A DNA stretch of 64,000 nt from Agrobacterium tumefaciens (GCF_009649785.1 NZ_WJOK01000017.1:61779-125778), one strand, 5' to 3'. Positions 52,781 through 62,787 are shown, counted from the stretch's first letter. Program-made: numbers and translations. Notes: generated by a model from the letters alone, not told the origin.

Positions 52781-53923
52781 CTACAGCGAAAGCAGGTGAC
52801 GATAGAGCTTCATCATGTCGTCGGCCATGACAGGCGTTGAAAATTTCGCCTTGAAGCTGTCGGGGCGGGGCATCACCCGTTTTCCCCAGTCCGGGCTCTC
52901 TGCATCCTTGACCATTATCTTTGCCAGCGCATCAGCGTCTCCAGCCGGAACGAGCGCCTCGCTGTCTTCTCCCAGAACCTCAGCTATGCCTCCAACATGC
53001 GAGGCGATGACGGTTTTGCCCGCAGCAAGCGCTTCCAGCACGATGTAAGGCATCGCCTCGGCGCGTGAGGGGACGACAACAGTCGTCGCTAGCGCGAACG
53101 CCTGTCTCGCTGGCATGGCGGCGTGCATGGAAATGCGCTGCGAAAGTCCGGCCTTGACGATCATATCAGCATATTTGTCCCTGTCCGGCCCATCGCCCAC
53201 AATGACGCCGGACATGGGCTGGCCGATGCTGCGTTCCATCTTGGCGAATGCCTTGATGAAGATGTCGGGGCCCTTCAGGTCACGCAGCATGCCGATATAG
53301 AGAAAGCGCGCTGCCCCTTCGCGGGCGGGCACGGTTTCAAACTCGCTTTCCTGCACGCCGTTATAGATCATCGCCGTGCGGGTGCGTGGTTTGCCGACCT
53401 TGTTTTCGTAGGTTTCCTGTTCGAAATTGCAAACGAAACACAGGGCGTCCGTGAAATGCTCCTGAAACCGCTCGATACGCAGGAACAGCTGCCCTTTAAG
53501 GCTTTTGCGATCGTAATGCAGGCTGCCGCCGTGCGGCGAATAGAGGCGGGCTACGCGATACTTGTTCACCCGCAACAGTGAGCCGATCAGCCGGGCCAGA
53601 GCGCCACCCTTGGCGCTGTGCCCATGCAAAATATCCGGCCGCAAACTTTTGATATGGTTGTAGGACTTAACGAGCGCCCACAGGTCACCGGGGCTGATCG
53701 AGCGCTTGATCGGCAGGCGGGTCAACCCTAGCTCCAGCATCGGGGCGATCTGCGCGAAAAGCCGTTCCTCATGCGCGCCGCCGGTCGAGCTGTCACAGAC
53801 GATGCCGACCTTGTGGCCCTGCTTGACGTGTTCTTCGATCAGGTCGCGGACATGGCGGAACACGCCACCGACGGGAGAGCGGAAACAGTGAATGATGCGC
53901 AGGGGAGGACCGTCATCCGCCAT
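52781..53923 (-). CDS. glycosyltransferase family 4
   Basis: 380 aa, GT-B fold. N-terminal IIHCFRSPVGGVFRHVRDLIEEH, the region around ILHGHSAKGG, and the donor site VVVPSRAEAMPYIVLEALAAGKTVIAS with the EX7E-like motif. It extends the polysaccharide repeat unit at the cytoplasmic face. It starts 17 bases after the Wza-like gene. Position corresponds to uppD in the known cluster order. Confidence 0.9.
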   Translation of the reverse strand: MADDGPPLRIIHCFRSPVGGVFRHVRDLIEEHVKQGHKVGIVCDSSTGGAHEERLFAQIAPMLELGLTRLPIKRSISPGDLWALVKSYNHIKSLRPDILHGHSAKGGALARLIGSLLRVNKYRVARLYSPHGGSLHYDRKSLKGQLFLRIERFQEHFTDALCFVCNFEQETYENKVGKPRTRTAMIYNGVQESEFETVPAREGAARFLYIGMLRDLKGPDIFIKAFAKMERSIGQPMSGVIVGDGPDRDKYADMIVKAGLSQRISMHAAMPARQAFALATTVVVPSRAEAMPYIVLEALAAGKTVIASHVGGIAEVLGEDSEALVPAGDADALAKIMVKDAESPDWGKRVMPRPDSFKAKFSTPVMADDMMKLYRHLLSL

Positions 53924-53940
53924 GTCAGCCGCTCCGTTTT

Positions 53941-54513
53941 TCAGAAGAAGCGTTCACGCACATAGACCGTATCGCCCGCAAGAATTGGTGCGGTGATCCC
54001 GATCCTGCCGGTCATCACCTCGGTATTGATCTTGCGGGTGATATCGACATCGGCCTGATTGGCGCGTGGCGTGAAGCCGCCGGCGATGGCGATGGCGTTC
54101 TGCGCCGTCATGCCCGGCACGTAGGAATATTGGCCGGGACGGCCGACTTCGCCCATGATGAAGACGGGGCGATAACGATCGATCTCGATCGTCACATCGG
54201 GATCGCGCAGATAACCCTGACGCAACTTGGCGGCAATGGCGGCTTCGAGCTGCGGCAGCGTCTTGCCTCGGGCGGGAACCTGACCGACAAGCGGGAAGGC
54301 GACATAACCGGCCTGATCGACAGTATAGGTATTTGTCAGCCCGGTCTGTTCGAACACGTTGATGCGCAGCCTGTCACCGCTATCGACATGATAGGGCTGC
54401 AGGGCGCCCTCGTGAAACGCCTTGGGCGCAGGTTGATATGCCGCGCAACCGGAAAGGGCCGTTAGAACGGCAAGCGTCAGTGCGGTGACATGTCGTGATC
54501 CGGCGAGCGGCAT
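53941..54513 (-). CDS. uppC: Wza-like polysaccharide export lipoprotein (UppC-like)
   Basis: 190 aa, a short Wza-family protein. Lipobox LSGC near residue 22; Poly_export domain YHVDSGDRLRINVFEQ...TVDQAGYVAFPLVGQVPARGKT, then an SLBB domain PVFIMGEVGRPGQYSYVPGMTAQNAIAIAGGF. It forms part of the periplasmic/outer-membrane channel. The E. coli Wza is twice as long, so this is a short-form exporter lacking the last domains. Confidence 0.9.
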   Translation of the reverse strand: MPLAGSRHVTALTLAVLTALSGCAAYQPAPKAFHEGALQPYHVDSGDRLRINVFEQTGLTNTYTVDQAGYVAFPLVGQVPARGKTLPQLEAAIAAKLRQGYLRDPDVTIEIDRYRPVFIMGEVGRPGQYSYVPGMTAQNAIAIAGGFTPRANQADVDITRKINTEVMTGRIGITAPILAGDTVYVRERFF

Positions 54514-54722
54514 CTCATCTGGCTCCGAGTCGAACTATGAGCATTCTTATCGTTCTGTTAGGGTTAATGGGCGGTAAACAGCCAGTCGCAAGGATGGTAA
54601 TATCGGCTTTATTTCATCGGCTTCGTCACAATTAACTGTTGTGTTACCGGAAAGACTTAAACTTCGCGAAAATTGGCCTCTATATTTGAGCGCCCGAGGT
54701 GTATCTCGGTTACGGAGCCCGT

Positions 54723-56987
54723 ATGAACGGCGATCGCATTGATGACAGGGATGTGGATATCGATCTCGCGCGGCTCGTCGCTGCCATATGGCAGCGCAAG
54801 GGCAGGATAGCGGCGATCACGCTGCTTGCCGGGGGCGCCGCCTTCGTTGTCGCAAGCATGATGTCGCCCGCTTACAAGGGCGAGGCGCGCGTCCTCATCG
54901 AATCGCGCGCGGCCTCCTTCGGTGCGTCGCAGCAGTCGAATGCGCCCGCCGAACCCGTGCTCGATGAATTGACCATCTCCAGCCAGGTGCAGATCCTGCA
55001 ATCTGTTGACCTCATCAAGCAGGTCGCGAAAGATATGAAGCTTTATGAGCGGCAGGAGCTTGACCCGGCCGCGCGTCCTTCTCTCGTCTCGAAGCTGCTG
55101 GTTGCTGTCGGCGTCAAGAAAGATCCGCAGCAGGTGCCGCCAGAGGAACGGATACTGAAGGCGTTCCAGGAGAGGTTGCAGGTCTACCAGGTAGAAAGCT
55201 CGCGCGTCATCACGGTCGAGTTCTCGTCCGAGGACCCCATGCTTGCGGCAGCAGTCCCCAACGCGATGATGAAGGCCTATATCGCGCTGCAGAGCGGCGC
55301 GAAACTGGACACAAGCACGGAGGCGGCACGCTGGCTGGAGCCGGAAATCGCCAGTCTGCGTGAGAAGGTTCGCGATGCGGACAGGAAGGTCGCGGACTAC
55401 CGCGCCTCGTCCGATATTCTGTCGGCAGGGCAGGGCGAAACGCTCGCCACCCGGCAACTCAGCGATATCTCGACCGAACTTGGCCGTATCCGCGGCGAGC
55501 GGGCGAATGCGGAGGCGCGGGCAGAAGGCGTGCGCAACGCGCTTTCGAGCGGCCGCCCGCTGGATACTTTCCCCGACGTCGTCGCCTCGCCGATGATCCA
55601 GAGACTGAAGGAAAGCGAGGCTGCCATGCGCAGCCAGATTTCCGATCTGTCTTCCTCGCTGCTGGAAGGCCATCCGCGTATCAAGGCGCTGCGCAGCCAA
55701 ATTGACGGCATACAACGGCAGATTCAGGAAGAGACCCGCAAGGTGCTCGCAAGTCTCGAAAACGAGGCCAATGTGTCCCGCCTGCGGGAGCGGCAACTGG
55801 TTCAGCAATTGAATGTGCTGAAAACGGAAAGCGTACGCGCCGGTGAGCAGCAGGTTGGCCTAAACGACCTGGAGCGCGAGGCTTCGGCCCAGCGCCAGCT
55901 TCTTGAAACCTATCTCGCCCGTTACCGCGAGGCGACGTCGCGCGCCGGTTCAGCCGAATCCACGCCCGCCGATGCCCGCGTGATTTCAACGGCAGTGGAG
56001 CCGCGCGAACCCTACTTCCCGAAGACCGGCGCCATCACCATTGTCGTCACGCTGGCGGCCTTCCTTCTCTCCTGCATCGTCGTCATGCTCGTGGAACTGT
56101 TCACCGGGCGGGCGTTGAAGCCGGTTGGCAAGACCCATGTCCCGCCGCTGTCCGATCCACCACCGCCCGCGAGAGCGCGTGCTGACACGGATGAGACACC
56201 GGATACGCCGGAGCAACCGCTTCCCGCACGTGAAGAGGATGCGCCGCCTGCGGTTCGTTCCATGCCTGCCGCTGCCCGCCAGTCCATTGTCGAACAGGAA
56301 GCGCAGATACCGGTCGCAGCCGTTGCTGCCAAATCGGCCCTGCCGGTTGCAGACGCTGCGGCTGCGAAAGTGGACGCTGCGGAAGAAGAGATCGACAACG
56401 CCGACAATTTCTCGATCGACGCCGTCGCGTCTTTCCTCGCCACCCGTCTTGCCAAATCCGTCGCAGCGGTCGTGTCTCCAGCTGGTGATAGTGGTTCGAC
56501 CACCACCGTCATGCTGGCGCGCGCCCTGTCCGAAATGGGCCGTTCGGTCGTTCTCGTCGATATGACGGCATCGGCCTGTCCGACGCGCCTGATGGCGCCT
56601 GAGACCGGACTGCCGGGCGTCATGGACCTTTTGGCGGGTGCCGCCGCCTTTGGCGAAACCATTCACGGCGACCGGCTTTCCGATGCCCATATCGTGCCGC
56701 GCGGCAATGCGCAGCCGCGTGAGGCCATGCGCGCGATCGACCGGTTGACCATGATCCTCAGCGCGCTTTCCGACGCCTATGACACGGTTCTCGTGGAATG
56801 CGGCGCGGTGCAGATATCGAGCCTTGAGAAAATGCTGCGCAATCTGCCGGCGGAAATCGTCGTGTCCGTTCCCGGTAATGATAGCGAATTGCTGGAAAAG
56901 ACCCTCGGAGAACTGGTTGCCCACGGCTACGAGCAGGCATTGCCGATGACCGGCATGCGCAAACCGGACCGTCTGAGCGCCGCCTGA
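54723..56987 (+). CDS. Wzc/GumC-type polysaccharide co-polymerase with degenerate ATPase domain
   Basis: 754 aa: Wzz domain, first membrane helix about 31-47, long periplasmic coiled coil (about 200-415), second helix about 435-455, Pro/Ala-rich linker, then a BY-kinase-like domain from about 570. The Walker A region reads SPAGDSGSTTT: Ser592 replaces the essential Lys, and there is no C-terminal tyrosine cluster. It probably sets chain length without kinase activity. ATG 54723 has GGAG upstream. It is divergent from uppC. Confidence 0.85.
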   Translation: MNGDRIDDRDVDIDLARLVAAIWQRKGRIAAITLLAGGAAFVVASMMSPAYKGEARVLIESRAASFGASQQSNAPAEPVLDELTISSQVQILQSVDLIKQVAKDMKLYERQELDPAARPSLVSKLLVAVGVKKDPQQVPPEERILKAFQERLQVYQVESSRVITVEFSSEDPMLAAAVPNAMMKAYIALQSGAKLDTSTEAARWLEPEIASLREKVRDADRKVADYRASSDILSAGQGETLATRQLSDISTELGRIRGERANAEARAEGVRNALSSGRPLDTFPDVVASPMIQRLKESEAAMRSQISDLSSSLLEGHPRIKALRSQIDGIQRQIQEETRKVLASLENEANVSRLRERQLVQQLNVLKTESVRAGEQQVGLNDLEREASAQRQLLETYLARYREATSRAGSAESTPADARVISTAVEPREPYFPKTGAITIVVTLAAFLLSCIVVMLVELFTGRALKPVGKTHVPPLSDPPPPARARADTDETPDTPEQPLPAREEDAPPAVRSMPAAARQSIVEQEAQIPVAAVAAKSALPVADAAAAKVDAAEEEIDNADNFSIDAVASFLATRLAKSVAAVVSPAGDSGSTTTVMLARALSEMGRSVVLVDMTASACPTRLMAPETGLPGVMDLLAGAAAFGETIHGDRLSDAHIVPRGNAQPREAMRAIDRLTMILSALSDAYDTVLVECGAVQISSLEKMLRNLPAEIVVSVPGNDSELLEKTLGELVAHGYEQALPMTGMRKPDRLSAA

Positions 56988-57008
56988 GATGCTGTGGCCG
57001 ATAACCGG

Positions 57009-58241
57009 TCAGTCGGCAGCGGGCGTTGCGTCCATGCTCGGCCGACCGGCGCGGAAACGCTGAATGAACGCATAGAGTGCCGGATTGGATTTGATCAGGC
57101 TCTTTGTCCGGGCAATGGCAACGTAGGCAGAGGCTGCCGCGCGGCCCTTCAACGTCACCGGCAGGAAAATATCATGCTGCACGGTGAAAAGCGGACACCA
57201 GCTGCGCTTGTAGGGCTGGTCACCGACGCCGAAATCGAAGATCGCCGCATTTTCACTGCAAGCCCGTTCGATCATCAGCCAGAACAGCAGCTCACCGGGG
57301 CTGATTTCCGCGAAGGTCTCATCGATAGAACCGAACTGGCAGATGATGTGATCCTGCTTGCGCGAAAGTCCGGATATGGCAGCGATGAAACCTTCATTTT
57401 GACCATGCAGACGAATGGCGTGTATTTCCAGAAGACTGTCTGTGCCGATCTCCGGAAAATTTGCGAGGTCATAGAAAAAGTCTTTTACCGATTGATCGCG
57501 AAAAACATCCGGAATGCCCTGCGATGCGAACCGGGCTGCCTTCTGCCGGAAAAACGTCTGCAATAATTCGCACTTTTCCTGTGGCGAACGGGCGATCACA
57601 TGGCTGTAACCACCCATTTCCTCGGCTCTCCGGCTCTGGATGCGGAATTTCTTCCGGCGCCTCTTGGCGTTGATCTGCCGAAGCGTGCTCTCAAAATTTG
57701 CCAGTAAGGGAATCTGGAAGGCCGGGTTCTGGTTTTCGACTGATGCCAGATGCGAGAGCGGGTTGGTCCTGCCGCGCCAGATCAGCGGTATGTTCTGCAA
57801 GGCAAGAATATCCGCCTGGCCACGCAGCAGCTTTCGCGCTTCGCGGGCAATGGCTGCTGCCGTTTTGTGGCTGGCTGCTTCGGCGAAGGACCGGTCGAAA
57901 AGCCCGGTATTGATATTGTTGAAACGGCCGCCGGGAAAACGTGCCTTGCGGATGCCGCCTTCCAGAACGATTTCGAGCGGCAGCAGGAACACGGTCTTTC
58001 CGCTTTGCCTGCCGCGAATGATGAGGAGGGGTCTGTCCTGCGTTTGCGCCCAGATGGAGCACCAGCCATAACCCTGATGCAGCGAATTGAGCGGGTCGCT
58101 CTCCAGCTGTTCCCAGTCGGCGCGGATAGTGGAGGCATCGTCGACGAGATCGATAGCCAGGCGATCGGCGCCCCGCCGCTCGTTTTGCACGGCGGCTGGT
58201 CCTTCACCCTCGCTGACTATGACCGGCGCTTCAGCCGCCAT
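57009..58241 (-). CDS. GNAT-type acyltransferase, CelD/BcsL family
   Basis: 410 aa with the duplicated GNAT architecture of PF13480: ADWEQLESDPLNSLHQGYGWCSIWA at the front, and the C-terminal acyltransferase half with GELLFWLMIERACSENAAIFDFGVGDQPYKRSW. Such enzymes acylate polysaccharide or wall precursors. It is convergent with the Wzc-like gene and probably modifies the same polymer. Position corresponds to uppA. Confidence 0.85.
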   Translation of the reverse strand: MAAEAPVIVSEGEGPAAVQNERRGADRLAIDLVDDASTIRADWEQLESDPLNSLHQGYGWCSIWAQTQDRPLLIIRGRQSGKTVFLLPLEIVLEGGIRKARFPGGRFNNINTGLFDRSFAEAASHKTAAAIAREARKLLRGQADILALQNIPLIWRGRTNPLSHLASVENQNPAFQIPLLANFESTLRQINAKRRRKKFRIQSRRAEEMGGYSHVIARSPQEKCELLQTFFRQKAARFASQGIPDVFRDQSVKDFFYDLANFPEIGTDSLLEIHAIRLHGQNEGFIAAISGLSRKQDHIICQFGSIDETFAEISPGELLFWLMIERACSENAAIFDFGVGDQPYKRSWCPLFTVQHDIFLPVTLKGRAAASAYVAIARTKSLIKSNPALYAFIQRFRAGRPSMDATPAAD

Positions 58242-58339
58242 CCACGCTCTCCGGTTGTTTCGGTGAGACTATATCGTTGAGCGGCAAACAAGAGGTTTAT
58301 AAAATTGCGACCTCTGGATGTCCCGTAGAAGGCAGGTGC

Positions 58340-58552
58340 CTATTCCTGTTTTTTGGAGCCGGCCATCCATTTGATGACCAGCATGGCGGGCAGTATCCAC
58401 AAAAGCCCACTCAGCACGAAGTAGGCAAGATGCACCCACCATGGAGATTGCGCCAGCGTCGCCGACGCGATGGCCGTCGCCGCTACGGCGTAGATGACGA
58501 CGAGGCAGATGATGACGATGGTGCCGATGAGCGATCTGAGGCGAGGGTGCAT
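58340..58552 (-). CDS. DUF2842 membrane protein
   Basis: 70 aa, two hydrophobic segments: RLRSLIGTIVIICLVVIYAVAA and HLAYFVLSGLLWILPAMLVIKWM. This matches DUF2842, a small alphaproteobacterial membrane family of unknown function often next to ctaA, as here. Confidence 0.85.
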   Translation of the reverse strand: MHPRLRSLIGTIVIICLVVIYAVAATAIASATLAQSPWWVHLAYFVLSGLLWILPAMLVIKWMAGSKKQE

Positions 58553-58779
58553 GAAATCTTCCGTAACCGAGCATGTATCCCAAAAGTGTCATCGGTTTTG
58601 GGGAAAAGACATGCGTAAAACAAAAAATCTAGATCGTCGTGGTGATTCGAAGCAGAGACAGGACGATCTAGTGTCTGGCGCAACTATACCGCCGCGACCG
58701 GATGCCGCAAACCCTGAGGCCTTGTTTTGTGGTGCCGGTTGGGGCTAATCAACATGACTGTATGATGGAGACCTCAAAG

Positions 58780-59898
58780 ATGCATTCGAGCGGCATGACG
58801 ATGGCAAATGGTTCTGCGGAAATGGTGGTGGAGGCTGCCCTGCAGAAGCAGGAGAAGGATCGCCGCCTGCTGCGCATCTGGCTGCGCGTCGTTCTCTTCA
58901 CGCTGTTCTGTCTCGTGCTTGTCGGCGGCGCCACGCGGCTGACCGAGTCTGGCCTGTCAATTACCGAATGGAAGCCCATCCACGGCGCCATTCCGCCGCT
59001 TTCAGTTGCCGAATGGGAAGAGGAATTCCAGCTCTACAAGCGTATTCCCCAATATCAGGAAATCAACCGGGGCATGTCGCTCGATGAGTTCAAGACGATC
59101 TTCTGGTGGGAGTGGGCGCATCGACTGCTTGCCCGCGCCATCGGTCTCATCTTCGCCCTGCCACTCGCCTTCTTCTGGCTGACCGGCCGCATCGAAAAGC
59201 GCTTGCGCCTGCCGCTCATCGGCCTTCTGGGACTTGGCGGCTTTCAGGGCTTCGTCGGCTGGTGGATGGTGTCTTCCGGCCTCGTCAACCGTACAGATGT
59301 CTCGCAATATCGCCTGGCAACGCATCTGACGATCGCGTGCCTCATCTTTGCGGGCTGCATGTGGATATTGCGCGGCCTGTCGCACCATTCGCCCGATGCT
59401 GCCAATGAAACGACCGGCCGCCGTTTTGCCGCGCTGCTGACCTTCCTCTGTCTGTTCCAGATTTATCTCGGCGCGCTGGTGGCGGGGTTGAATGCCGGCC
59501 TGTCCTACAACACGTGGCCGCTGATGGACGGCTCCCTGGTGCCCGGCGATCTTTTCCTGCAACAGCCCTGGTGGATCAACTTGTTCGAAAACCCGAAGAC
59601 GGTGCAGTTCGTCCACCGCCTCGGCGCTTATACGCTGTTTGCCGCCACGCTGTGGCATATGGTGTCCTTGGCTCGCGCCTTGCCCGGCACGCCGCATGCC
59701 CGCCGCGCCGTGCTGTTCTTCGTGTTGATCTCCATTCAGGCGGCGCTCGGCATCACCACGCTTCTGATGCATGTGGACATTCATGTGGCGCTCGCCCATC
59801 AGGGCATGGCGCTGCTGGTACTTGGTTTTGCAGTCGCCCATTGGCGAGGCTTCCTCGGCGAATACCCGGCACCTGTCGCGGTTGAGATCAGGGACTGA
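58780..59898 (+). CDS. ctaA: haem A synthase (COX15/CtaA)
   Basis: A 372-aa inner-membrane enzyme converting haem O to haem A for cytochrome oxidase. Eight membrane helices and haem-ligand His motifs: GGATRLTESGLSITEWKP, WWEWAHRLLAR, RLATHLTIAC, VQFVHRLGAYTL and DIHVALAHQ. GGAG lies nine bases before ATG 58780; ATGs at 58795 and 58801 are alternatives. Confidence 0.93.
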   Translation: MHSSGMTMANGSAEMVVEAALQKQEKDRRLLRIWLRVVLFTLFCLVLVGGATRLTESGLSITEWKPIHGAIPPLSVAEWEEEFQLYKRIPQYQEINRGMSLDEFKTIFWWEWAHRLLARAIGLIFALPLAFFWLTGRIEKRLRLPLIGLLGLGGFQGFVGWWMVSSGLVNRTDVSQYRLATHLTIACLIFAGCMWILRGLSHHSPDAANETTGRRFAALLTFLCLFQIYLGALVAGLNAGLSYNTWPLMDGSLVPGDLFLQQPWWINLFENPKTVQFVHRLGAYTLFAATLWHMVSLARALPGTPHARRAVLFFVLISIQAALGITTLLMHVDIHVALAHQGMALLVLGFAVAHWRGFLGEYPAPVAVEIRD

Positions 59899-59904
59899 AA
59901 ACCC

Positions 59905-60750
59905 TTAAAATTGCTTCAGGACAGACTTGATGGTTGTCGCGACGGCCAGTTCGTCGTCGCGTTCGCGCGTGTTGCCATCTTCCTCGTGCCATGCTGCCGA
60001 AAGGCAGCCGTAGGCGAAGGCATATTGTAGAAGCACCCGTTCGTCCCGTTTGAGCGCTTTCGCAAAAATCGACGCCATGGAGGCGATGCGTGCCTCGCTG
60101 CGTGTCAGATCGAAGCGGTCGAGCGGATTGGAGAACATGTTGGCGACGTCGAGTGCTTCATCGCCGATCAGGCCTGCCGGGTCGATGATGATCCAGCCAC
60201 GCGCACTGCGCATGATGTTTTCGTGATGCAGATCGCCGTGCAGCGGTCGAATATTGCTTTGGTGCCCGATAAGCTCCTCGGCAAGCGAAGCGGCTTCGAT
60301 ATAGGGGCTGTTCGTGCCTTCGCTGCGATCGTGCTCGGCTTTACGGAACAGACTTTCGAAATATTGCGGCAGCGTCAGCAGGCTTGCTGGTGGCGTCTGC
60401 GTTGAAGGCTGGTGATAGTGAAGGAGAACGTCAGCGGCGATTGCGGTCGTGGCATCATCGTCGCCGTCGCGGAAAAGCACGTCGCGCAATGTCTCATTGC
60501 CGGCATGTTCCATGAGCAATATGTCGTCGGAGCGATCGAGCAGCTTCACGCAGCCGACACCTGCCCGCCATTCGATGAAATCCGCCCCGCGAAGGCTGTC
60601 TTTCAGAACCTTGTGTTTAAGTACCTTGGCGATGGCAAGGGAACCATTGCCAAGTCTGACTTCGTAAACCACCCCGGCCGGCGTATCGGCAATCTGTTTT
60701 GCGGCCTCGATATTCCACGAGGCCGGAAAAAAGGGGATAGCTCGGCTCAC
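59905..60750 (-). CDS. aminoglycoside/hydroxyurea resistance kinase family protein (APH(6)-like)
   Basis: 281 aa of the APH_6_hur family (streptomycin 6-phosphotransferases). Catalytic loop LHGDLHHENIM and metal site IIIDPAGLIGDEALDVANM are intact, so it is likely an active kinase. Whether it confers resistance or has a housekeeping substrate is unknown. GTG start, ten bases after argC, hence co-transcribed with it. Confidence 0.85.
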   Translation of the reverse strand: MSRAIPFFPASWNIEAAKQIADTPAGVVYEVRLGNGSLAIAKVLKHKVLKDSLRGADFIEWRAGVGCVKLLDRSDDILLMEHAGNETLRDVLFRDGDDDATTAIAADVLLHYHQPSTQTPPASLLTLPQYFESLFRKAEHDRSEGTNSPYIEAASLAEELIGHQSNIRPLHGDLHHENIMRSARGWIIIDPAGLIGDEALDVANMFSNPLDRFDLTRSEARIASMASIFAKALKRDERVLLQYAFAYGCLSAAWHEEDGNTRERDDELAVATTIKSVLKQF

Positions 60751-60760
60751 GCAAAAAGCC

Positions 60761-61693
60761 TCATGCCGAGAGCATCAGCTCCATGTTCTGGACAGCCGCA
60801 CCCGATGCGCCCTTGCCGAGATTGTCGAGCAGCGCGACGAGATTGATGTGTTCGCCGCCCGGCGTGCCGAAGACGAACAGCTTCATCGTGTCCTTGCCCG
60901 CCAGTTCCTCGGCATCGATGCGGGACAGCCCCATGCTTTCGGCAAGTGGAACGACGCTGACGATGTCCTGTCCGGCATAATGGGCGGTGAGCGCGGCATG
61001 CACGGTCTCGATGGTCGCGCCGTCCTTGAGGTCGGCGGCAAACAGCGGAACCTGCACGATCATGCCCTGCGGGAAGCGCCCGACGGAGGGTGCAAACAGC
61101 GGCGCGCGGTCCAGCTGGCCGTGAATGGTCATTTCCGGCACGTGCTTGTGTGCAAGCGTCAGGCCATAGAGGAAGTTGTTGGCACTGATCGCATCTTCCC
61201 TGCTCTGATCTTCCATCTGCGCGATCATCTGCTTGCCGCCGCCGGTATATCCGGACACGGCGTTGACGCTGACGGGATAACCATCGGGCAGAATGCCGGC
61301 GGCGCGCAGCGGACGAAGAAGGCCGATCGCGCCGGTCGGGTAGCAGCCCGGATTGGCGACGAAGCGGGCGGAACGAACCTTTTCGCCCTGTTCCTTGTCC
61401 ATTTCGGCAAAGCCGTAAGCCCAGTCCTTATGGATACGATAGGCGGTCGAGGTGTCGATGATGCGGACATTGTTGTTGCCCGCCACCATGGTGACAGCTT
61501 CTCTGGAAGCATCATCCGGCAGGCAGAGAATCGAAATGTCGGCGTTGTTGAGCATGTCCTCGCGGATAGCGGCGTTGCGGCGCTCGGCTTCGGGAATGGA
61601 CAGCAACTCGATATCGCGGCGACCAGCAAGGCGCGTGCGGATCTGCAGACCCGTTGTGCCGTGTTCGCCATCGATGAAGATCTTCGCTGTCAT
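60761..61693 (-). CDS. argC: N-acetyl-gamma-glutamyl-phosphate reductase
   Basis: A 310-aa enzyme of arginine synthesis (short, type 2 ArgC). [17 protein letters not shown] binds NADP; the catalytic Cys is in [24 protein letters not shown] follows. It lies 71 bases after speB on the same strand. Confidence 0.94.
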   Translation of the reverse strand: MTAKIFIDGEHGTTGLQIRTRLAGRRDIELLSIPEAERRNAAIREDMLNNADISILCLPDDASREAVTMVAGNNNVRIIDTSTAYRIHKDWAYGFAEMDKEQGEKVRSARFVANPGCYPTGAIGLLRPLRAAGILPDGYPVSVNAVSGYTGGGKQMIAQMEDQSREDAISANNFLYGLTLAHKHVPEMTIHGQLDRAPLFAPSVGRFPQGMIVQVPLFAADLKDGATIETVHAALTAHYAGQDIVSVVPLAESMGLSRIDAEELAGKDTMKLFVFGTPGGEHINLVALLDNLGKGASGAAVQNMELMLSA

Positions 61694-61764
61694 GTCCTTG
61701 TCCTGACTTTTCAGAGGGTTGCGAGTGTAATCGGATTCAGTTTGCTAAGCGCCCGGGCGTCGGT

Positions 61765-62718
61765 TCAGCCGGCCTTCGCCAGCCGTTCGGCGCGCAGGCC
61801 AAGCATATACATTGCAACGGTCGCTCCGGCAATGGCAGTGATATCAGCATGGTCGTAAGCGGGCGCGACCTCCACCACATCGGAGCCGCGAATATCGAGC
61901 TGCCCGAGTCCGCGAAGGACGGACAATATCTTGGCGCTTGTCGGCCCACCGGCCACAGGCGTACCGGTTCCGGGCGCGAAGGCTGGATCGAGGCAATCGA
62001 TATCGAAGGTCAGATAGGTGGGCATGCCTGCCGTGTGCTTGATGATCAGCGAGGCGATGTCGCTCGCCCGCATCTCCTCCACCTCGTAACCGTGGAGAAT
62101 GCGGATGCCGAAATCCTCAGGCGCATGGGTGCGAATGCCGATCTGGATGGAACGATCGGCATCGATCAGACCATCGCGCACGGCGCGGGCCACGAAGGAA
62201 CCATGGTCAATGCGTTTGCCGTCGTCGAACCAGGTATCCTGATGCGCATCGAAATGCACCAGCGCCAGCGGGCCGTGCTTTGCCACATGCGCCTTCAGCA
62301 GCGGCCAGGTGATGAAATGGTCGCCGCCAAGCGTCAGCAGATAATCCGTCTTGGAGATGATCTTGCGCGCTTCCTTTTCGATCGTATCAGGCGTTTTCCA
62401 GTGATTGCCGTAGTCGAGCAGGCAGTCGCCATAATCGATGGTCGGCATATGGGCGAAAAGATCGCGGGCAAAGGGATATTGCGGGTCGTTGTCGAAAATC
62501 GCGGAGGCGCGGCGGATCGCCTGCGGCCCGAAGCGTGCACCCGGCCTGTTGGATGTCGCTGCATCAAAGGGGACACCCCAGACGGCCGTCGATACGCCCT
62601 TGAGGATCTTGGTATATTTGCGCCGCATGAAGGAGAGGACGCCCGCATGGGTCGGGTCGGTCGCAGCCGATGTCAGCGTTGCTGCGGTGAAGGCATGGTC
62701 GATGGTTTTTGATGGCAT
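61765..62718 (-). CDS. speB: agmatinase
   Basis: A 317-aa ureohydrolase making putrescine from agmatine. Dimanganese ligands appear in GGDHFITWP, HFDAHQDTW and TFDIDCLDPAFAPGTGTPVAGG. Related guanidinobutyrases share these motifs, so the exact substrate is inferred. Head of the speB-argC-kinase group. Confidence 0.9.
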   Translation of the reverse strand: MPSKTIDHAFTAATLTSAATDPTHAGVLSFMRRKYTKILKGVSTAVWGVPFDAATSNRPGARFGPQAIRRASAIFDNDPQYPFARDLFAHMPTIDYGDCLLDYGNHWKTPDTIEKEARKIISKTDYLLTLGGDHFITWPLLKAHVAKHGPLALVHFDAHQDTWFDDGKRIDHGSFVARAVRDGLIDADRSIQIGIRTHAPEDFGIRILHGYEVEEMRASDIASLIIKHTAGMPTYLTFDIDCLDPAFAPGTGTPVAGGPTSAKILSVLRGLGQLDIRGSDVVEVAPAYDHADITAIAGATVAMYMLGLRAERLAKAG

Positions 62719-62787
62719 TGATCACCCCATTGCGGTTTGCGCTGAGGGTGCTGTCTTCTCGCCGAAAAAACAAGGAGGATGGCAATG

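Noticed and set aside
54657..55808. 383-codon minus-strand frame
   Set aside because: Antisense to the Wzc-like gene; composition of a shadow frame.
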